A DNA stretch of 35,396 bases from Desulfuromonadaceae bacterium. GTDB lineage: Bacteria; Desulfobacterota; Desulfuromonadia; Desulfuromonadales; UBA2294. The notes under the pieces are model-generated. The model ran no database searches. It saw only the letters and a list, made by a program, of their open reading frames with translations, and was not told the DNA's origin. The DNA is taken from NCBI GenBank assembly GCA_024636225.1, contig JAGXHN010000003.1, positions 1-35,396 of the forward strand, written 5' to 3'. The translations under genes and the position numbers were made by a program. Below are positions 25,445-34,176 of the stretch, piece after piece (position 1 is the stretch's first letter; each line of letters begins with the position of its first letter).

Positions 25445-27547
25445 TCAGGGCGTGGTTGTGAGCAGGGCGGCTAATTCGTTCGGATCGCTGATCGCAGGAC
25501 GACAGCTGTTGTTCTGACAGATATATGCGGCCGCCGTTCGTTGTTTTGCCATCTGTTGCGTAAAAGGGGCAAGTTGTGCGATCGCCTCGTTTTGAAGAAC
25601 GGTTGACGTTTCCGGCGCAAAAACCTGGTTTGTCGTCTCAATCAGCGCGGTTAAACGATCACTCTTTTTGTCGCCGACCAGGACCACCTCACGGGTCGGT
25701 TCCAGCAGAAGAGCAACCCCTTGCAGCGCTGCGGTGAATCCGGCAGGGTAGCTTTGCAGCGACGGCGTTATGGCGGTCAGTACCGCTTCGCTTCGCTCTT
25801 TCCAGACTGCTGCTCCGGTCAAAAGATGCAGGCGGGCAAACAGTTGCAGGGTGATGGCGTTGGTGGAGGGGTGGGCAGCGTCGAACAGATTCTTTGGTCG
25901 GACAAACAGCTCGCTGTTCTCTTTTGGTGTCTCAAAGATCAGACCGCTCTTCTGATCCATGAACCGAACCGCTAACTGTTCAGCCAGATCGATCCCCTGC
26001 TTTAAATGGTTTGGGTTGAAGGTCGCACGGTAGAGATCGAGCAGCCCTTTTGCCAGAAAGGCGTAATCTTCGGCAAACGCATCGATGGCCGCTTCACCCT
26101 CCCGGTAGCGACGCAAAAGTTTTTTGTCCGGACTGCAAACGGCTGTCAGGATAAATTCGGCGGCTTTTTGCGCGGCGACAGTGTAGCTTTGGTCATTGAG
26201 AATCCGCCCCCCCGCAGCGAGGGCGGAGATCATCATGCCGTTCCACGCCGTGAGGATTTTGTCATCGGTCAGAGGAGGGGTGCGCAGTTTGCGCGCTGCA
26301 GACAATTTTTCGCGGCAAGACTCAATCCTGCGCTCAATTTCCGCCGGTGCACTGTTGTTTGATTTTGCGATCAATTCCGGGCGCTCTGACAGATAGAGGA
26401 TGTTCTGCCCGGTCTTTTCCCGTTGGCTCTCATCCAGATAGTTCCCTTCTTCGGTCAGATTAAACAGCCCACAAAAAAATGCCGCGTCCTCATCGCCAAG
26501 AACCGCATTGATCGACGCAACGTTCCAGAGATAGAATTTCCCTTCTTCACCTTCGGAATCGGCATCCTGAGCGGAGTAAAAACCCCCTTTGTCAGCCGTT
26601 AAATCGCGCAGAACATAGGTGAAAATCTCCCGTGCTGTCTTTGCAAAAAGCGGGTCTCTGGTGATCTGATACCCTTCCAGGTAAACTTGTGCCAGCCCCG
26701 CCTGATCGTAAAGCATTTTTTCAAAATGCGGCACGAGCCAGTTGCGGTCGGTCGAATAACGGTGAAAGCCGAAACCGACCTGATCGTAAAGACCACCCAG
26801 ACGCATGGCAGTAAGTGTTTTCTCGACCATTTGCAACAGTCTGCTGTCGCCGGTCCGGCGGTAACGGTGCAGCAGATACGAAAGATTGTGCGGCGCCGGA
26901 AATTTTGGGGCGTCGCCAAATCCGCCATATTCGGCATCGAAGCGCTGTTGCAACTGGTTGGTCGTCGCTGCAAAGATGTCGACGCCAAGCAGAGCGTGAT
27001 CCGTTTGCGCCTCAAGATCACTCTGTAATGCCTCGATGACCTGTTCAGCCCGCTCCCTGAACCTTTCCGGCTGTTCTTTCCAGCGCAAGGCGACCAGCGG
27101 CAGGTAGTCAATCAGCCCTGGGCGGCTCATTTCTGTCTGTTTCGGGATGTAAGTGCCGGCGAAAAAAGGTTTTTTGTCCGGGGTCAGAAAGAGCGAGAGC
27201 GGCCAGCCGCCACTGCCGGTCAAACGGACACAGACATCCATGTAGACCTGGTCGATGTCCGGACGCTCTTCACGATCGACCTTGATGCAGATAAAATCGC
27301 GATTAAACAGATCGGCAACCGACTGATCTTCAAAACTCTCCTTCTCCATCACATGACACCAGTGGCAGGTCGCGTAACCGATCGACAGGAAGATCGGCTT
27401 GTTTTCGGCTTTGGCTTTGGCAAACGCCACCTCGCCGCATGGGTACCAGTCGACCGGATTATGCGCATGCTGCAGCAGGTAAGGTGATTTTTCATGCTGT
27501 AAATGATTGGTAAACGGTGGTACAAAAGAGGCTGTCTCGTTTTGCAT
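25445..27547 (-). CDS. YyaL/DUF255 thioredoxin-fold protein
   Basis: This 700-residue protein matches the YyaL/SPATA20 family. Residues 1-175 form a thioredoxin-like domain opening with [20 protein letters not shown] and containing a CHWC motif (Cys61-Cys64) in [18 protein letters not shown], followed by [15 protein letters not shown]. The rest (about 200-690) is an alpha/alpha-barrel like six-hairpin glycosidases, with [13 protein letters not shown] and [15 protein letters not shown]. No signal peptide is evident, so it is likely cytoplasmic. The biochemical role is not established in the family. AGAGGA precedes the ATG by 7 bases. Confidence 0.93.
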   Translation of the reverse strand: MQNETASFVPPFTNHLQHEKSPYLLQHAHNPVDWYPCGEVAFAKAKAENKPIFLSIGYATCHWCHVMEKESFEDQSVADLFNRDFICIKVDREERPDIDQVYMDVCVRLTGSGGWPLSLFLTPDKKPFFAGTYIPKQTEMSRPGLIDYLPLVALRWKEQPERFRERAEQVIEALQSDLEAQTDHALLGVDIFAATTNQLQQRFDAEYGGFGDAPKFPAPHNLSYLLHRYRRTGDSRLLQMVEKTLTAMRLGGLYDQVGFGFHRYSTDRNWLVPHFEKMLYDQAGLAQVYLEGYQITRDPLFAKTAREIFTYVLRDLTADKGGFYSAQDADSEGEEGKFYLWNVASINAVLGDEDAAFFCGLFNLTEEGNYLDESQREKTGQNILYLSERPELIAKSNNSAPAEIERRIESCREKLSAARKLRTPPLTDDKILTAWNGMMISALAAGGRILNDQSYTVAAQKAAEFILTAVCSPDKKLLRRYREGEAAIDAFAEDYAFLAKGLLDLYRATFNPNHLKQGIDLAEQLAVRFMDQKSGLIFETPKENSELFVRPKNLFDAAHPSTNAITLQLFARLHLLTGAAVWKERSEAVLTAITPSLQSYPAGFTAALQGVALLLEPTREVVLVGDKKSDRLTALIETTNQVFAPETSTVLQNEAIAQLAPFTQQMAKQRTAAAYICQNNSCRPAISDPNELAALLTTTP

Positions 27548-27703
27548 TTTATATCCTCTTCGTTGCAGTTTTGGTTGCCAACGGTAGAATTAAATAGTTG
27601 ACCGATTTCGTCTGATTTTATCACGATAGCGGTCAGTTGCAACAAAAGAGTGTTGACGGTTTTTAACCATGAATAAAGTTTTGTTTATAGAAGGAGTATA
27701 CGG

Positions 27704-28174
27704 GTGAAAAAATTAATTTTATTCCTCTTTGTCAGCCTGTTGATCAGCGCGGTCGCGGTCTCTGCTTCCGCAGAAATCTACAAATATGTCGACGCCGATG
27801 GCAAGCTTCACTTTACTGACGATTCGAACGCTGCCAGTGGAGCCGAGACGGTGCAGCTCCGACCGACGAATACCATCAGCAGCGGCGCCCCTCCCCGGTC
27901 ACAACCGGTCGAGACTCTCCCTGCTGCGACAAAATTTCCCAAGGTCGAGCTCTTTGTCACCAGCTGGTGTGGTTATTGTAAAAAGGCCGAAGCGTATCTG
28001 CAGGAAAAAGGGGTCCCCTTTACAGTCTACGATATCGAAAAAGATCTTCAGGCGGCGCGCCGCAAAGATTCACTCACTTCGAAGCGCGGCGTCCCGTTTG
28101 TTCTGATCGGTGATCAGAGACTGACCGGATTCTCTGAATCCGCGTATGAGCGCGCTTTGCAAACAGCAGAATAA
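27704..28174 (+). CDS. Exported DUF4124-glutaredoxin fusion
   Basis: This is a 156-residue protein starting at GTG 27704, 5 bases after GAAGGAGTATACG. Residues 1-23 are a signal peptide ending ASA. Residues 23-50 are a DUF4124 segment (EIYKYVDADGKLHFTDD). A linker of about 30 residues leads to a glutaredoxin domain (79-155) with the redox motif Cys89-Gly-Tyr-Cys92 in SWCGYCKKAEAYL and the GVPFVLIGDQRLTGF glutathione-site loop. CGYC resembles glutaredoxin-like NrdH/GrxC types. It should act in the periplasm, where glutathione is usually scarce, so its reductant is uncertain. The next gene is 340 bases away. Confidence 0.88.
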   Translation: MKKLILFLFVSLLISAVAVSASAEIYKYVDADGKLHFTDDSNAASGAETVQLRPTNTISSGAPPRSQPVETLPAATKFPKVELFVTSWCGYCKKAEAYLQEKGVPFTVYDIEKDLQAARRKDSLTSKRGVPFVLIGDQRLTGFSESAYERALQTAE

Positions 28175-28513
28175 TATTCATATTTACGGCATCTATGCGC
28201 TATATCTGTTTCCGTTTGGGTCGTATTTCGCATGTTATTTACCGCTAAGCCAGGCCCCCGCCGCTTCCCTACTACCGTTTGATCAGATTGGTTGGGGTGC
28301 AAGATCAAATCACGATAGCTGGCGACTGCTTTTTTGACAGGGTAGGGGTATAAACGTAGTGTTCGTGGAGCTACGGCACGGAGTCGGGTACTGTGCCGGT
28401 CAAGGATATTTATCCCGGCTGAGACACCTATTCTTTCGAGCGGATCTGGCCCCAATGCCGTCACCGTTGACCTTTGGGGCAAGTTCGCTATGTGGCCAAA
28501 AAGGAGATTCGTC
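28175..28513 (+). other. Non-coding interval before the DUF3617 gene
   Basis: About 340 bases with no ORF I can support on either strand. Candidate promoter TTGACA (28334-28339), 17-base spacer and TAGTGT (28357-28362) would give a leader of about 150 nt to the DUF3617 gene. The leader contains GC-rich segments that could fold but match no riboswitch class I recognise. Confidence 0.4.
28334..28362 (+). promoter_or_regulatory. Candidate promoter for the DUF3617 gene
   Basis: TTGACA is a perfect -35 box; the -10 box TAGTGT, 17 bases on, has 3 of 6 consensus bases. A TATAAA sequence also occurs between them but at the wrong spacing. Confidence 0.3.
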
Positions 28514-28918
28514 ATGAGAAAATTTATCGTTGCCATTTTGTTCGCCTTGGTCCTCCCGACTGCGAGTTTTGCTAACGACACGATGCGTGAAGGGTACTGG
28601 GAAATCACCACCTCTATGGAAATGCCCGGTATGCCGATGGAAATGCCACCCACCAAGATGAAGCACTGCTATACCAAGGAAGACGTTAAGGATCAGAAGG
28701 AAATTATTACATCCGATAAAAACTGCACAGTGACCGACTTGAAACAGTCCGGCAACAAGGTCACCTGGAAGATGAAGTGTACCGGTCAAAATGCCGGAGA
28801 TTTCAGCGGCGAGACGGTTTACAGGGGGGATACCTACGATTCGACTATGAAGATGCAGACCCAGGGGCAATCGATGAATATGAAGATAAAGGGGAAGCGG
28901 CTAGGAAATTGTCCCTAA
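28514..28918 (+). CDS. DUF3617 family exported protein
   Basis: This 134-residue protein has a signal peptide of about 20 residues (MRKFIVAILFALVLPTASFA) followed by a mature domain with the DUF3617 pattern: REGYWEITTSMEMPG near the start, four cysteines, and a C-terminal GKRLGNCP. DUF3617 proteins are periplasmic proteins of unknown function. ATG 28514 has AAAAGGAGATTCGTC upstream; the reading from 28490 begins before it and is rejected. The mature part is Met- and Lys-rich (PGMPMEMPPTKMKH), which might bind metal, an inference only. Confidence 0.85.
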   Translation: MRKFIVAILFALVLPTASFANDTMREGYWEITTSMEMPGMPMEMPPTKMKHCYTKEDVKDQKEIITSDKNCTVTDLKQSGNKVTWKMKCTGQNAGDFSGETVYRGDTYDSTMKMQTQGQSMNMKIKGKRLGNCP

Positions 28919-29027
28919 AGGGAGACTTGAGGAGAGGTGTGTAGTAGGTTTAAAGGTTTTGTTAATTGTGAGTCCGATCGAGATGAGATGCTAAAACCTG
29001 CAAAAGAAGACAAGGACTATGTTCGAA

Positions 29028-29068
29028 ACAAAATCACGCCCCCAGAAAACTTGGGGGCGTGATTTTGT
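29028..29068. terminator. Bidirectional terminator hairpin
   Basis: A 17-bp perfect inverted repeat: the left arm 29028-29044 and right arm 29052-29068 enclose a 7-base loop. The stem core is GC-rich (CACGCCCCCA) with A/T arms, so U-runs occur on both transcripts. It lies between the convergent DUF3617 and repeat-lipoprotein genes and would stop both. Confidence 0.85.
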
Positions 29069-29127
29069 GCGTGATCAGATGCTGGGGCAGCGTGGTAGCT
29101 GCCCCATTTTAATAGATATCAATTCGA

Positions 29128-31332
29128 TCAGGGTGCGACCTGGTACGAGCCAGCGGTAATAACACCATTAATACCGACTGTTTCCCCAGTCCCTCCCTTA
29201 GCGGAGAGGGTACCAAAACTGACGGCCGACGGGCCTTGTGGTGAAAAAAGCCAGAAATCCTGTGCGTCACCACCAACTGAACCACTCAGAGCAGGATCTG
29301 CATCCCCACCGTCAGCAATGATGTTTCCGACTTTAACGTTTCCTTGGCTGGTCGCTGCGACAGGATCGCTCGTCCAACCGGCGGAACCACCAGAGAGAGC
29401 ACCATTACCACCGCTCATATCGATATTACCGTCAATAGTAACATCAGCATAATCAGCCATTAAGCTCACAGAATTACCGGCGCCGCCATATCCGGAGACT
29501 GTTCCGAGATCATCACCGCCTCGGGCAGTAATGTCGCCGTTAACGGTAACTCCGGCTTTAGCGTAGACATAGACGTAACCTGCATTCCCGGTTGAGATCG
29601 TCTGATTGAGATTATTCCCGCCAGAGGTATTGATGCTGCCATTCAAATAAAACTTTGGCGGGGCAAAAGGGACTGTCGACGCTGTGCTATAAGTGTAAAT
29701 ATTCATGTCAAATTCGACAGAACCACCGTCGCCACCGGCAGCCGGTGTGGTTGCTGCATTTGCGACAACATTGCCACCTCGAGTATCGATATCAACTCCG
29801 TCGAAACGATATCCGCCCGAAGAAAAATACTGATCGTAATCATAGGCGTATTCCTGCCAGCCATAGACATAACCGGCATTTCCACCATAGTTGCCATGGC
29901 CACCTTGTGTATTGAGGGTCTGATAGCCAAGAAGTCTCATTTCTTGCGCAAGTGGCAAATAGCTTCCATCAACATAAACATAGAAGTAGCCTCCATTACC
30001 ACCGTTACCAGATCCGGTGGCAACTGCATTCCCGCCGCGCAAATCGATATTTCCGGAAATTTCCGTATCCTTGATTGGTGAATAATAGCCGGGAGTTGGT
30101 TCGTTGGAGCTTCCACTCCAAGAACCAAAATAAGTATATCCACCATTGCCACCGCTACCCGTCACGTCGGTTGCCGAACCACCGCGGGCATTGATTGCAG
30201 CATCGTGGCGAATACCCCCCTGCCAGGTGTCGTATTCAACATAACCACCGCTTCCACCAATGCCGGTTGCTGTGCTACCACCGTAGGAGTTGAGAACGCC
30301 ACTATTGACGCAATCCCCGGTATAATCGATATACATTGATACATAGCCACCACCGCCACCACCGGTTATTCCGTCGCCACCGTAGGTATTGAGCGTAGCA
30401 GAGTTGCGGGTATCACCAAGGTCAGTTATAAAATCAACATATCCACCGGTACCACCGATTCCACTCGTGCCACTGCTTGAACCGCCGTAGCTGTTGATGC
30501 TGGCCGTGTTTTCGACGAAATGATCGCCATAAAGGGTAACAGAACCACCACCCCCTGCATTGGCATCGGTTGCATCACCACCATAAGTGTTGATGACGCC
30601 GTGATTTAAAATCGAGCCACCAGCAATGCCAGGGATTCTCCCATAAATTGTAAGGTTACCGCCGTTTTGCGCTGCATCGGTAGCGTTAAGGGCGATGGTG
30701 CCAAAATTCTGGAATGAACCGACGTTAAAGGTCAGATCCCCGCGATCGGCAGTGCTTTGGTTTGCACTTGTTATCGTTCCGTAGTTGACGAAGTCGTTAA
30801 CAACATCAATAGAGAGGTTGGCAATGGTTAAAACCCCGAAGGAGACAGTCGCCCCGGCATCAATTAATACACCGGTAACCGGCAATTCGTCGGCATCAAC
30901 AGGTCCGAGAATTCCATCACCATCTGAAATATAAATCATGTTATCGCTACCAAGATAAACTGCGCCTGTTAAGGGTTCGGTAAGGGTTTCTTGAGCAATC
31001 GTCATATTCGCATTGATTGTCAGCGGGTTGGTGCCGTAGTAAGGAGGGAAGGAGGACGGGGAGAAGCTTGCATCGGCCTGCCCCGCCGCTGATACTACGA
31101 TGTTTCCACCCGTACCGTTAGAGTTGTAAAGTTCAACGTAATTACCTGCACCACCACTACCGCCATTTTCGCCTCCGAGGCCACCACCGGTCAAAATCGC
31201 ATTTTCACCGCCCACGGCTGCAGGAACTCCGCCCGTGGCTGAAGAGTTGCTGTCACTTCCGCAACCGACAAGTCCAAACAGACAGACCGAGACAGTGCAT
31301 AAAGCTAACGCCTTCATCAAAAGATTCCACAT
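29128..31332 (-). CDS. Glycine-rich repeat lipoprotein, unknown function
   Basis: This 734-residue protein has a signal peptide with lipobox LVGC (Cys24), so it is probably lipid-anchored. Residues 1-120 include a Gly/Ser/Asn-rich linker. From about residue 230 to 725 the protein consists of about 12 imperfect modules of 30-60 residues, each with an I/L-N/D-x-x-GG turn (INTYGG, INSYGG, LNTYGG, INARGG, IDLRGG, INTSGG) followed by GG-x-GGYV and aromatic beta-strands. This looks like a secreted beta-helical or sheet-rich repeat protein; no enzymatic motif was seen. The start ATG 31332 has AGGGAGG five bases upstream. The STN-like gene lies upstream on the same strand. I do not recognise a named family. 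Confidence 0.85.
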   Translation of the reverse strand: MWNLLMKALALCTVSVCLFGLVGCGSDSNSSATGGVPAAVGGENAILTGGGLGGENGGSGGAGNYVELYNSNGTGGNIVVSAAGQADASFSPSSFPPYYGTNPLTINANMTIAQETLTEPLTGAVYLGSDNMIYISDGDGILGPVDADELPVTGVLIDAGATVSFGVLTIANLSIDVVNDFVNYGTITSANQSTADRGDLTFNVGSFQNFGTIALNATDAAQNGGNLTIYGRIPGIAGGSILNHGVINTYGGDATDANAGGGGSVTLYGDHFVENTASINSYGGSSSGTSGIGGTGGYVDFITDLGDTRNSATLNTYGGDGITGGGGGGYVSMYIDYTGDCVNSGVLNSYGGSTATGIGGSGGYVEYDTWQGGIRHDAAINARGGSATDVTGSGGNGGYTYFGSWSGSSNEPTPGYYSPIKDTEISGNIDLRGGNAVATGSGNGGNGGYFYVYVDGSYLPLAQEMRLLGYQTLNTQGGHGNYGGNAGYVYGWQEYAYDYDQYFSSGGYRFDGVDIDTRGGNVVANAATTPAAGGDGGSVEFDMNIYTYSTASTVPFAPPKFYLNGSINTSGGNNLNQTISTGNAGYVYVYAKAGVTVNGDITARGGDDLGTVSGYGGAGNSVSLMADYADVTIDGNIDMSGGNGALSGGSAGWTSDPVAATSQGNVKVGNIIADGGDADPALSGSVGGDAQDFWLFSPQGPSAVSFGTLSAKGGTGETVGINGVITAGSYQVAP
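29170..30620 (-). repeat. Tandem imperfect coding repeats in the lipoprotein
   Basis: About 12 diverged modules of roughly 90-180 bp repeat through this stretch. Shared features at protein level are a hydrophobic-Asn/Asp start, a GG doublet four residues on, a Gly-rich patch, and a Tyr/Phe-rich strand. DNA identity between modules is low, so the repeats are old rather than recently amplified. Confidence 0.75.
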
Positions 31333-31524
31333 TTGATCCTCCCTGAAAAAAAGAAATTAAATCCAGACAGTTATTTCATAATATTCTCCACCTCTGATCA
31401 TCTTTCAATTACCACTTTTCACCACCTTTCAATGATGTTTGAGTTTTTTAATTTTGCTCATGAATTATCGCTTTCGGTAAAAGGCATAACGATCGATCAA
31501 TGTAAATCTTTGCTATATATGCTT

Positions 31525-32184
31525 TTATTGATTATCGGCAGTCAGATGACCCTTGCGGTTGGAAATACGCTGTTCACGCTTTGCATCCCTCTCCTGATTT
31601 TTCTCGACACGGGCTAATTTCTGTTTTTCTTTCTGGTCCAGTTGAGCTTGGAGCTTCTGTTTTTGTGTTGGTGAAAGTATTTCTAATTGTTGTTCCCAGC
31701 GTTGACGTACCAAATCATGAACAGAAGAAATACCCTCTTGCGTATTCGTCTGGTGCTTATGTATGTCAATTTCTTTTGAATTTGGTACAACCGAAATCAG
31801 GTCCGAGCTGCTGTTGACACCGCTAGGGAGAACTTTCAGGGCGAGAATTAACGGTTTACTATCCTTAGTCTCACCGTAAAGTAATACGTGGTTTACCCCG
31901 GCATTACGGACGAGGCGCTTTAAACCAGTCTCTATGGGAAGCTCCTTAAAATTCACTGTTACTTTCGTCTCAATGCGCGGCGACATGCTTATCTCAATCC
32001 CTGTCTGTACCGCGATTTGCGCAAGAATCGTACTTAAAAGGGTTTTTTTGCTGCTAACGGAAAGGGTGTCATGAGTGGTGTGGTACTCAACGTGAAAAAC
32101 ATTCAATTCTTCACCGAGAACATTCCATGCAGACAGAAAGAGCAATAATAAAATCAACAAATACTGAGGGAAAAATCGACACAT
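31525..32184 (-). CDS. Exported STN-like (secretin/TonB short N-terminal) protein
   Basis: This 219-residue protein begins with a signal peptide (MCRFFPQYLLILLLLFLSAW, cleavage near VLGEE). Residues about 45-100 look like an STN domain: LSTILAQIAVQTGIEISMSP, then VTVNFKELPIETGLKRLVRN. In secretins and TonB receptors such domains form periplasmic docking modules. Here nothing barrel-like follows; the C-terminal third is a charged, Gln/Lys/Arg-rich helix or coiled coil (about 165-219). GAGG lies five bases before the ATG. It is 192 bases upstream of the repeat lipoprotein on the same strand, so the two may be cotranscribed. Function unknown. Confidence 0.72.
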   Translation of the reverse strand: MCRFFPQYLLILLLLFLSAWNVLGEELNVFHVEYHTTHDTLSVSSKKTLLSTILAQIAVQTGIEISMSPRIETKVTVNFKELPIETGLKRLVRNAGVNHVLLYGETKDSKPLILALKVLPSGVNSSSDLISVVPNSKEIDIHKHQTNTQEGISSVHDLVRQRWEQQLEILSPTQKQKLQAQLDQKEKQKLARVEKNQERDAKREQRISNRKGHLTADNQ

Positions 32185-32787
32185 AAAAACCTCATGTCAG
32201 CACTAACTTAAGTCCGAGCCTTATCGATTTATTGGTTGGCTTTATACTCTTGCGATTGTGGCTATTTGGTAACTGTAATAGCTCAAAAAATATTAGCGCG
32301 GTTCGAATTTTAAATGCAACTAAAACCGCATTGTTAGCGCTTTTATTAGCTTTTCTGGACAGTGCATTAAGGGGCAAGCCAGCACTGACGAAAGTTAGGA
32401 ACAAATGAGTAAAACAAGGTAATCGCTTTTCCGTCGAGTTTGAGGCCAAGATTGCCTTGCAGGTGATCAATGGCGAACAGATCATTCAAGAGCTGCAGCG
32501 GGTAGAGTAGGAATCAGGGTTTGTCTGCTTTTTGCTTTATCCGCATTTTTTAACTGAACATTGCGACACAACTGAAAAACAGAATAAAAAAGAAGCCGTG
32601 GAGTTGACAATCCCCGAAAGGAGATTAACCTCGTATCATTACAGAAGGTTAACGAGATGATAGTTGAATTGCGGGGAGAAATAGCTATGAAATTTAAATA
32701 ACTGGAGTCCAACGGGGTATTTAGTAGTGAAATTTCACAGAGAAATCATCATCCATTAACGAGTCTTAACCATCAACAGGAGGTACT
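32185..32787. other. Intergenic stretch with an IS remnant
   Basis: About 600 bases between divergent genes. Apart from the IS3-type OrfA fragment at 32405-32510 I see no supportable gene. The stretch is AT-rich in places. TTGACA near 32603 is followed by a TAACCT at a 16-base spacing, a weak promoter-like pair toward the barrel gene. Confidence 0.5.
32405..32510 (+). pseudogene. IS3-family transposase OrfA remnant
   Basis: ATG 32405 reads M-S-K-T-R, then a stop; one base on, the +1 frame reads RFSVEFEAKIALQVINGEQI followed by IQEL, then diverges and stops at 32508-32510. The pattern MSKTR/RRFS.EFKAKVALEA..GE.T..EL is that of IS3-family OrfA N-termini (helix-turn-helix start). The rest of the element, including any OrfB, is absent. 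This is a broken fossil of an insertion sequence, recognised by motif only. Confidence 0.6.
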
Positions 32788-33321
32788 ATGACACGCTTAA
32801 TTTACATTCTGGTTGTTTTCGGTTTGCTTCTTCCCTTTACTGCGCTGGCCCAACAGGGTCAGGATTTCGCTCAATATCAGATGGGCCACCAGGAACTGAC
32901 CCTGAGCGGCTCCGGGGCGAGCAGTAACGATTTCGATACGACGAATTTAAGCTTTGATGTTGGATACGGCTATTTTTTCAATCAAAACATGGAAGGCGTC
33001 ATCCGCCAGTCACTGAATATAATCGATCAACCCGGGGATAACGCTTATAATGCATCCACCCGGATCGGCGTTGACTACAATATCAATCTGCGCAACCTGC
33101 ACCCTTTCTTTGGCGCAACTGTTGGCTACTTGTACGGTGACGGCGTCAAAGAATCCTTCATCGCCGGACCCGAGGGTGGCGTGAAGGCTTTTCTGAGCGA
33201 CTCTGCCTTCGTGATTGCCGCAGTCGGTTACGACTTCATCTTCGAGGATGCAGACGATGCAAATGATGCATTTGATGACGGTGTTTACAATTACCGCCTC
33301 GGCTTTGGTTATCGTTGGTAA
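32788..33321 (+). CDS. Small outer-membrane beta-barrel-like protein
   Basis: This 177-residue protein has a signal peptide (MTRLIYILVVFGLLLPFTAL, ending ALAQQ). The mature part has alternating hydrophobic/aromatic strands (NLSFDVGYGYFFNQ, STRIGVDYNINLRN, PFFGATVGYLYGD) and ends GFGYRW, with the C-terminal aromatic residue typical of BAM-inserted barrels. The size suggests an 8-stranded OmpA/OmpX-like barrel. Ligand or function is unknown. AGGAGGTACT gives a strong ribosome site. A perfect hairpin terminator follows. It stands alone, transcribed away from the STN gene. Confidence 0.82.
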   Translation: MTRLIYILVVFGLLLPFTALAQQGQDFAQYQMGHQELTLSGSGASSNDFDTTNLSFDVGYGYFFNQNMEGVIRQSLNIIDQPGDNAYNASTRIGVDYNINLRNLHPFFGATVGYLYGDGVKESFIAGPEGGVKAFLSDSAFVIAAVGYDFIFEDADDANDAFDDGVYNYRLGFGYRW

Positions 33322-33339
33322 TCAAAATAGTCTGAAAAA

Positions 33340-33375
33340 AATCTGCGAGGCTCATTTTTCGGAGCCTCGCAGATT
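33340..33375 (+). terminator. Terminator hairpin after the beta-barrel gene
   Basis: AATCTGCGAGGCTC (33340-33353) pairs perfectly with GAGCCTCGCAGATT (33362-33375), an 8-base loop between. An A-run before the left arm gives a U-run on the minus strand, so it may also end transcripts coming from the right. Confidence 0.8.
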
Positions 33376-33424
33376 CTCTAAAAATTCCCGATGTTGTGAC
33401 TATCCATCAGCAAGTTCAACCCCC

Positions 33425-33624
33425 TTAAGGATGCAGGCGAGGGAAATAATAGCCAACAGTACGAGAGGGGAAAGGTAACTTTACGGGGCCTTTCTCTGTT
33501 TCAGCAGTTAAAAGTTTCTTGTCAAGAAGATCCTTGAGAATCCGGCGTGCTGTCCGCTCGGGTTTTCCGGTTATCCTTGCGGCTTCACCGTGAGCAATTT
33601 CCCACGTAACAGAACTTCACGCAT
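33425..33624 (-). pseudogene. Fic-family protein, C-terminal remnant with frameshift
   Basis: On the minus strand, ATG at 33622-33624 reads MREVLLRG, then the frame breaks near 33598-33604 (one base short in a G/A run). The next frame reads EIAHGEAARITGKPERTARR, then ILKDLLDKKLL, TETEKGPVKLPFP and GYYFPRLHP before the TAA at 33425-33427. This is the winged-helix C-terminal domain seen at the end of many Fic proteins. Just upstream a third frame reads KARIGY, also expected. The catalytic Fic motif HPFxxGNGR is absent. It is a decayed fragment and should make no product. Confidence 0.72.
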
Positions 33625-33960
33625 AACCTATCCTTGCTTTTAATCAGAGTCGATCTTCTCTTTTGTTTCTATCACTTATGGTCTTGTTAATTTTCAGTCT
33701 TGTTCAGGCGGGTTCCATTCGAGAACAGGTGATGGGCGACTTGAGCGCTTTCGCTATACGCGGCGCGATTAAGGAGAAGTTGGCGAGGTCACCGGCGGCT
33801 ACTTTGAAGGAAGGAACAGGCTTATGGCAAACATCTCTCATCTTCGGCCGTAGCATTATTATTACCTGTGCACCCTCGCGCATCCCAACGGCGAGGACTT
33901 TGTTGCCAGATAACGCGCAATAGCAACCTCAGCGGACTTGATCAATAATTCTGGTCGACA
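33625..33960. other. Non-coding interval, degenerate
   Basis: About 335 bases with no gene I can support. An 86-codon open frame at 33663-33923 has no ribosome site and no recognisable motif. The first part may be further decayed Fic coding sequence. Confidence 0.4.
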
Positions 33961-34176
33961 TCAGTTACGGCGTGGCCATTCATCCTTGCTCCGGGTGATC
34001 TCTTCAAGTTGGTGGTAATCCCAATGGCGTTTCTCACCTTGGGTATTTAGAATCACCACTGTTTCGCCTGAGCATTCCAGTACCAGGCCTTCTTCACCGC
34101 TTTCCGGATTTCTGACGAAAACATCCCGCCCTTGTTCGCTCTGAACCCGGGCATAATCAAAACGTTCTTTTTCCAT
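33961..34176 (-). CDS. Small unknown protein (71 residues)
   Basis: I do not recognise a family. ATG 34176 has AAGGAG about seven bases upstream and gives 71 residues, starting MEKERFDYARVQSEQGRDVF. The longer reading to 34230 includes the ribosome site and is rejected. The protein is very hydrophilic, without signal peptide. The middle looks like a small beta-barrel (GLVLECSGETVVILNTQGEK), with a basic/acidic C-terminal helix (YHQLEEITRSKDEWPRR). An SH3-like or OB-like small fold is possible. It stands alone between decayed sequence and a gap. Confidence 0.65.
   Translation of the reverse strand: MEKERFDYARVQSEQGRDVFVRNPESGEEGLVLECSGETVVILNTQGEKRHWDYHQLEEITRSKDEWPRRN

Noticed and set aside
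28175..28513. Possible structured leader or riboswitch before the DUF3617 gene
   Set aside because: No conserved core of a known riboswitch class (including cyclic di-GMP types) was found; only a weak promoter candidate remains.
33663..33923. 86-codon open frame on the + strand
   Set aside because: No ribosome binding site, composition unlike real genes nearby, and it overlaps possible Fic remnant sequence on the other strand; no motif recognised.
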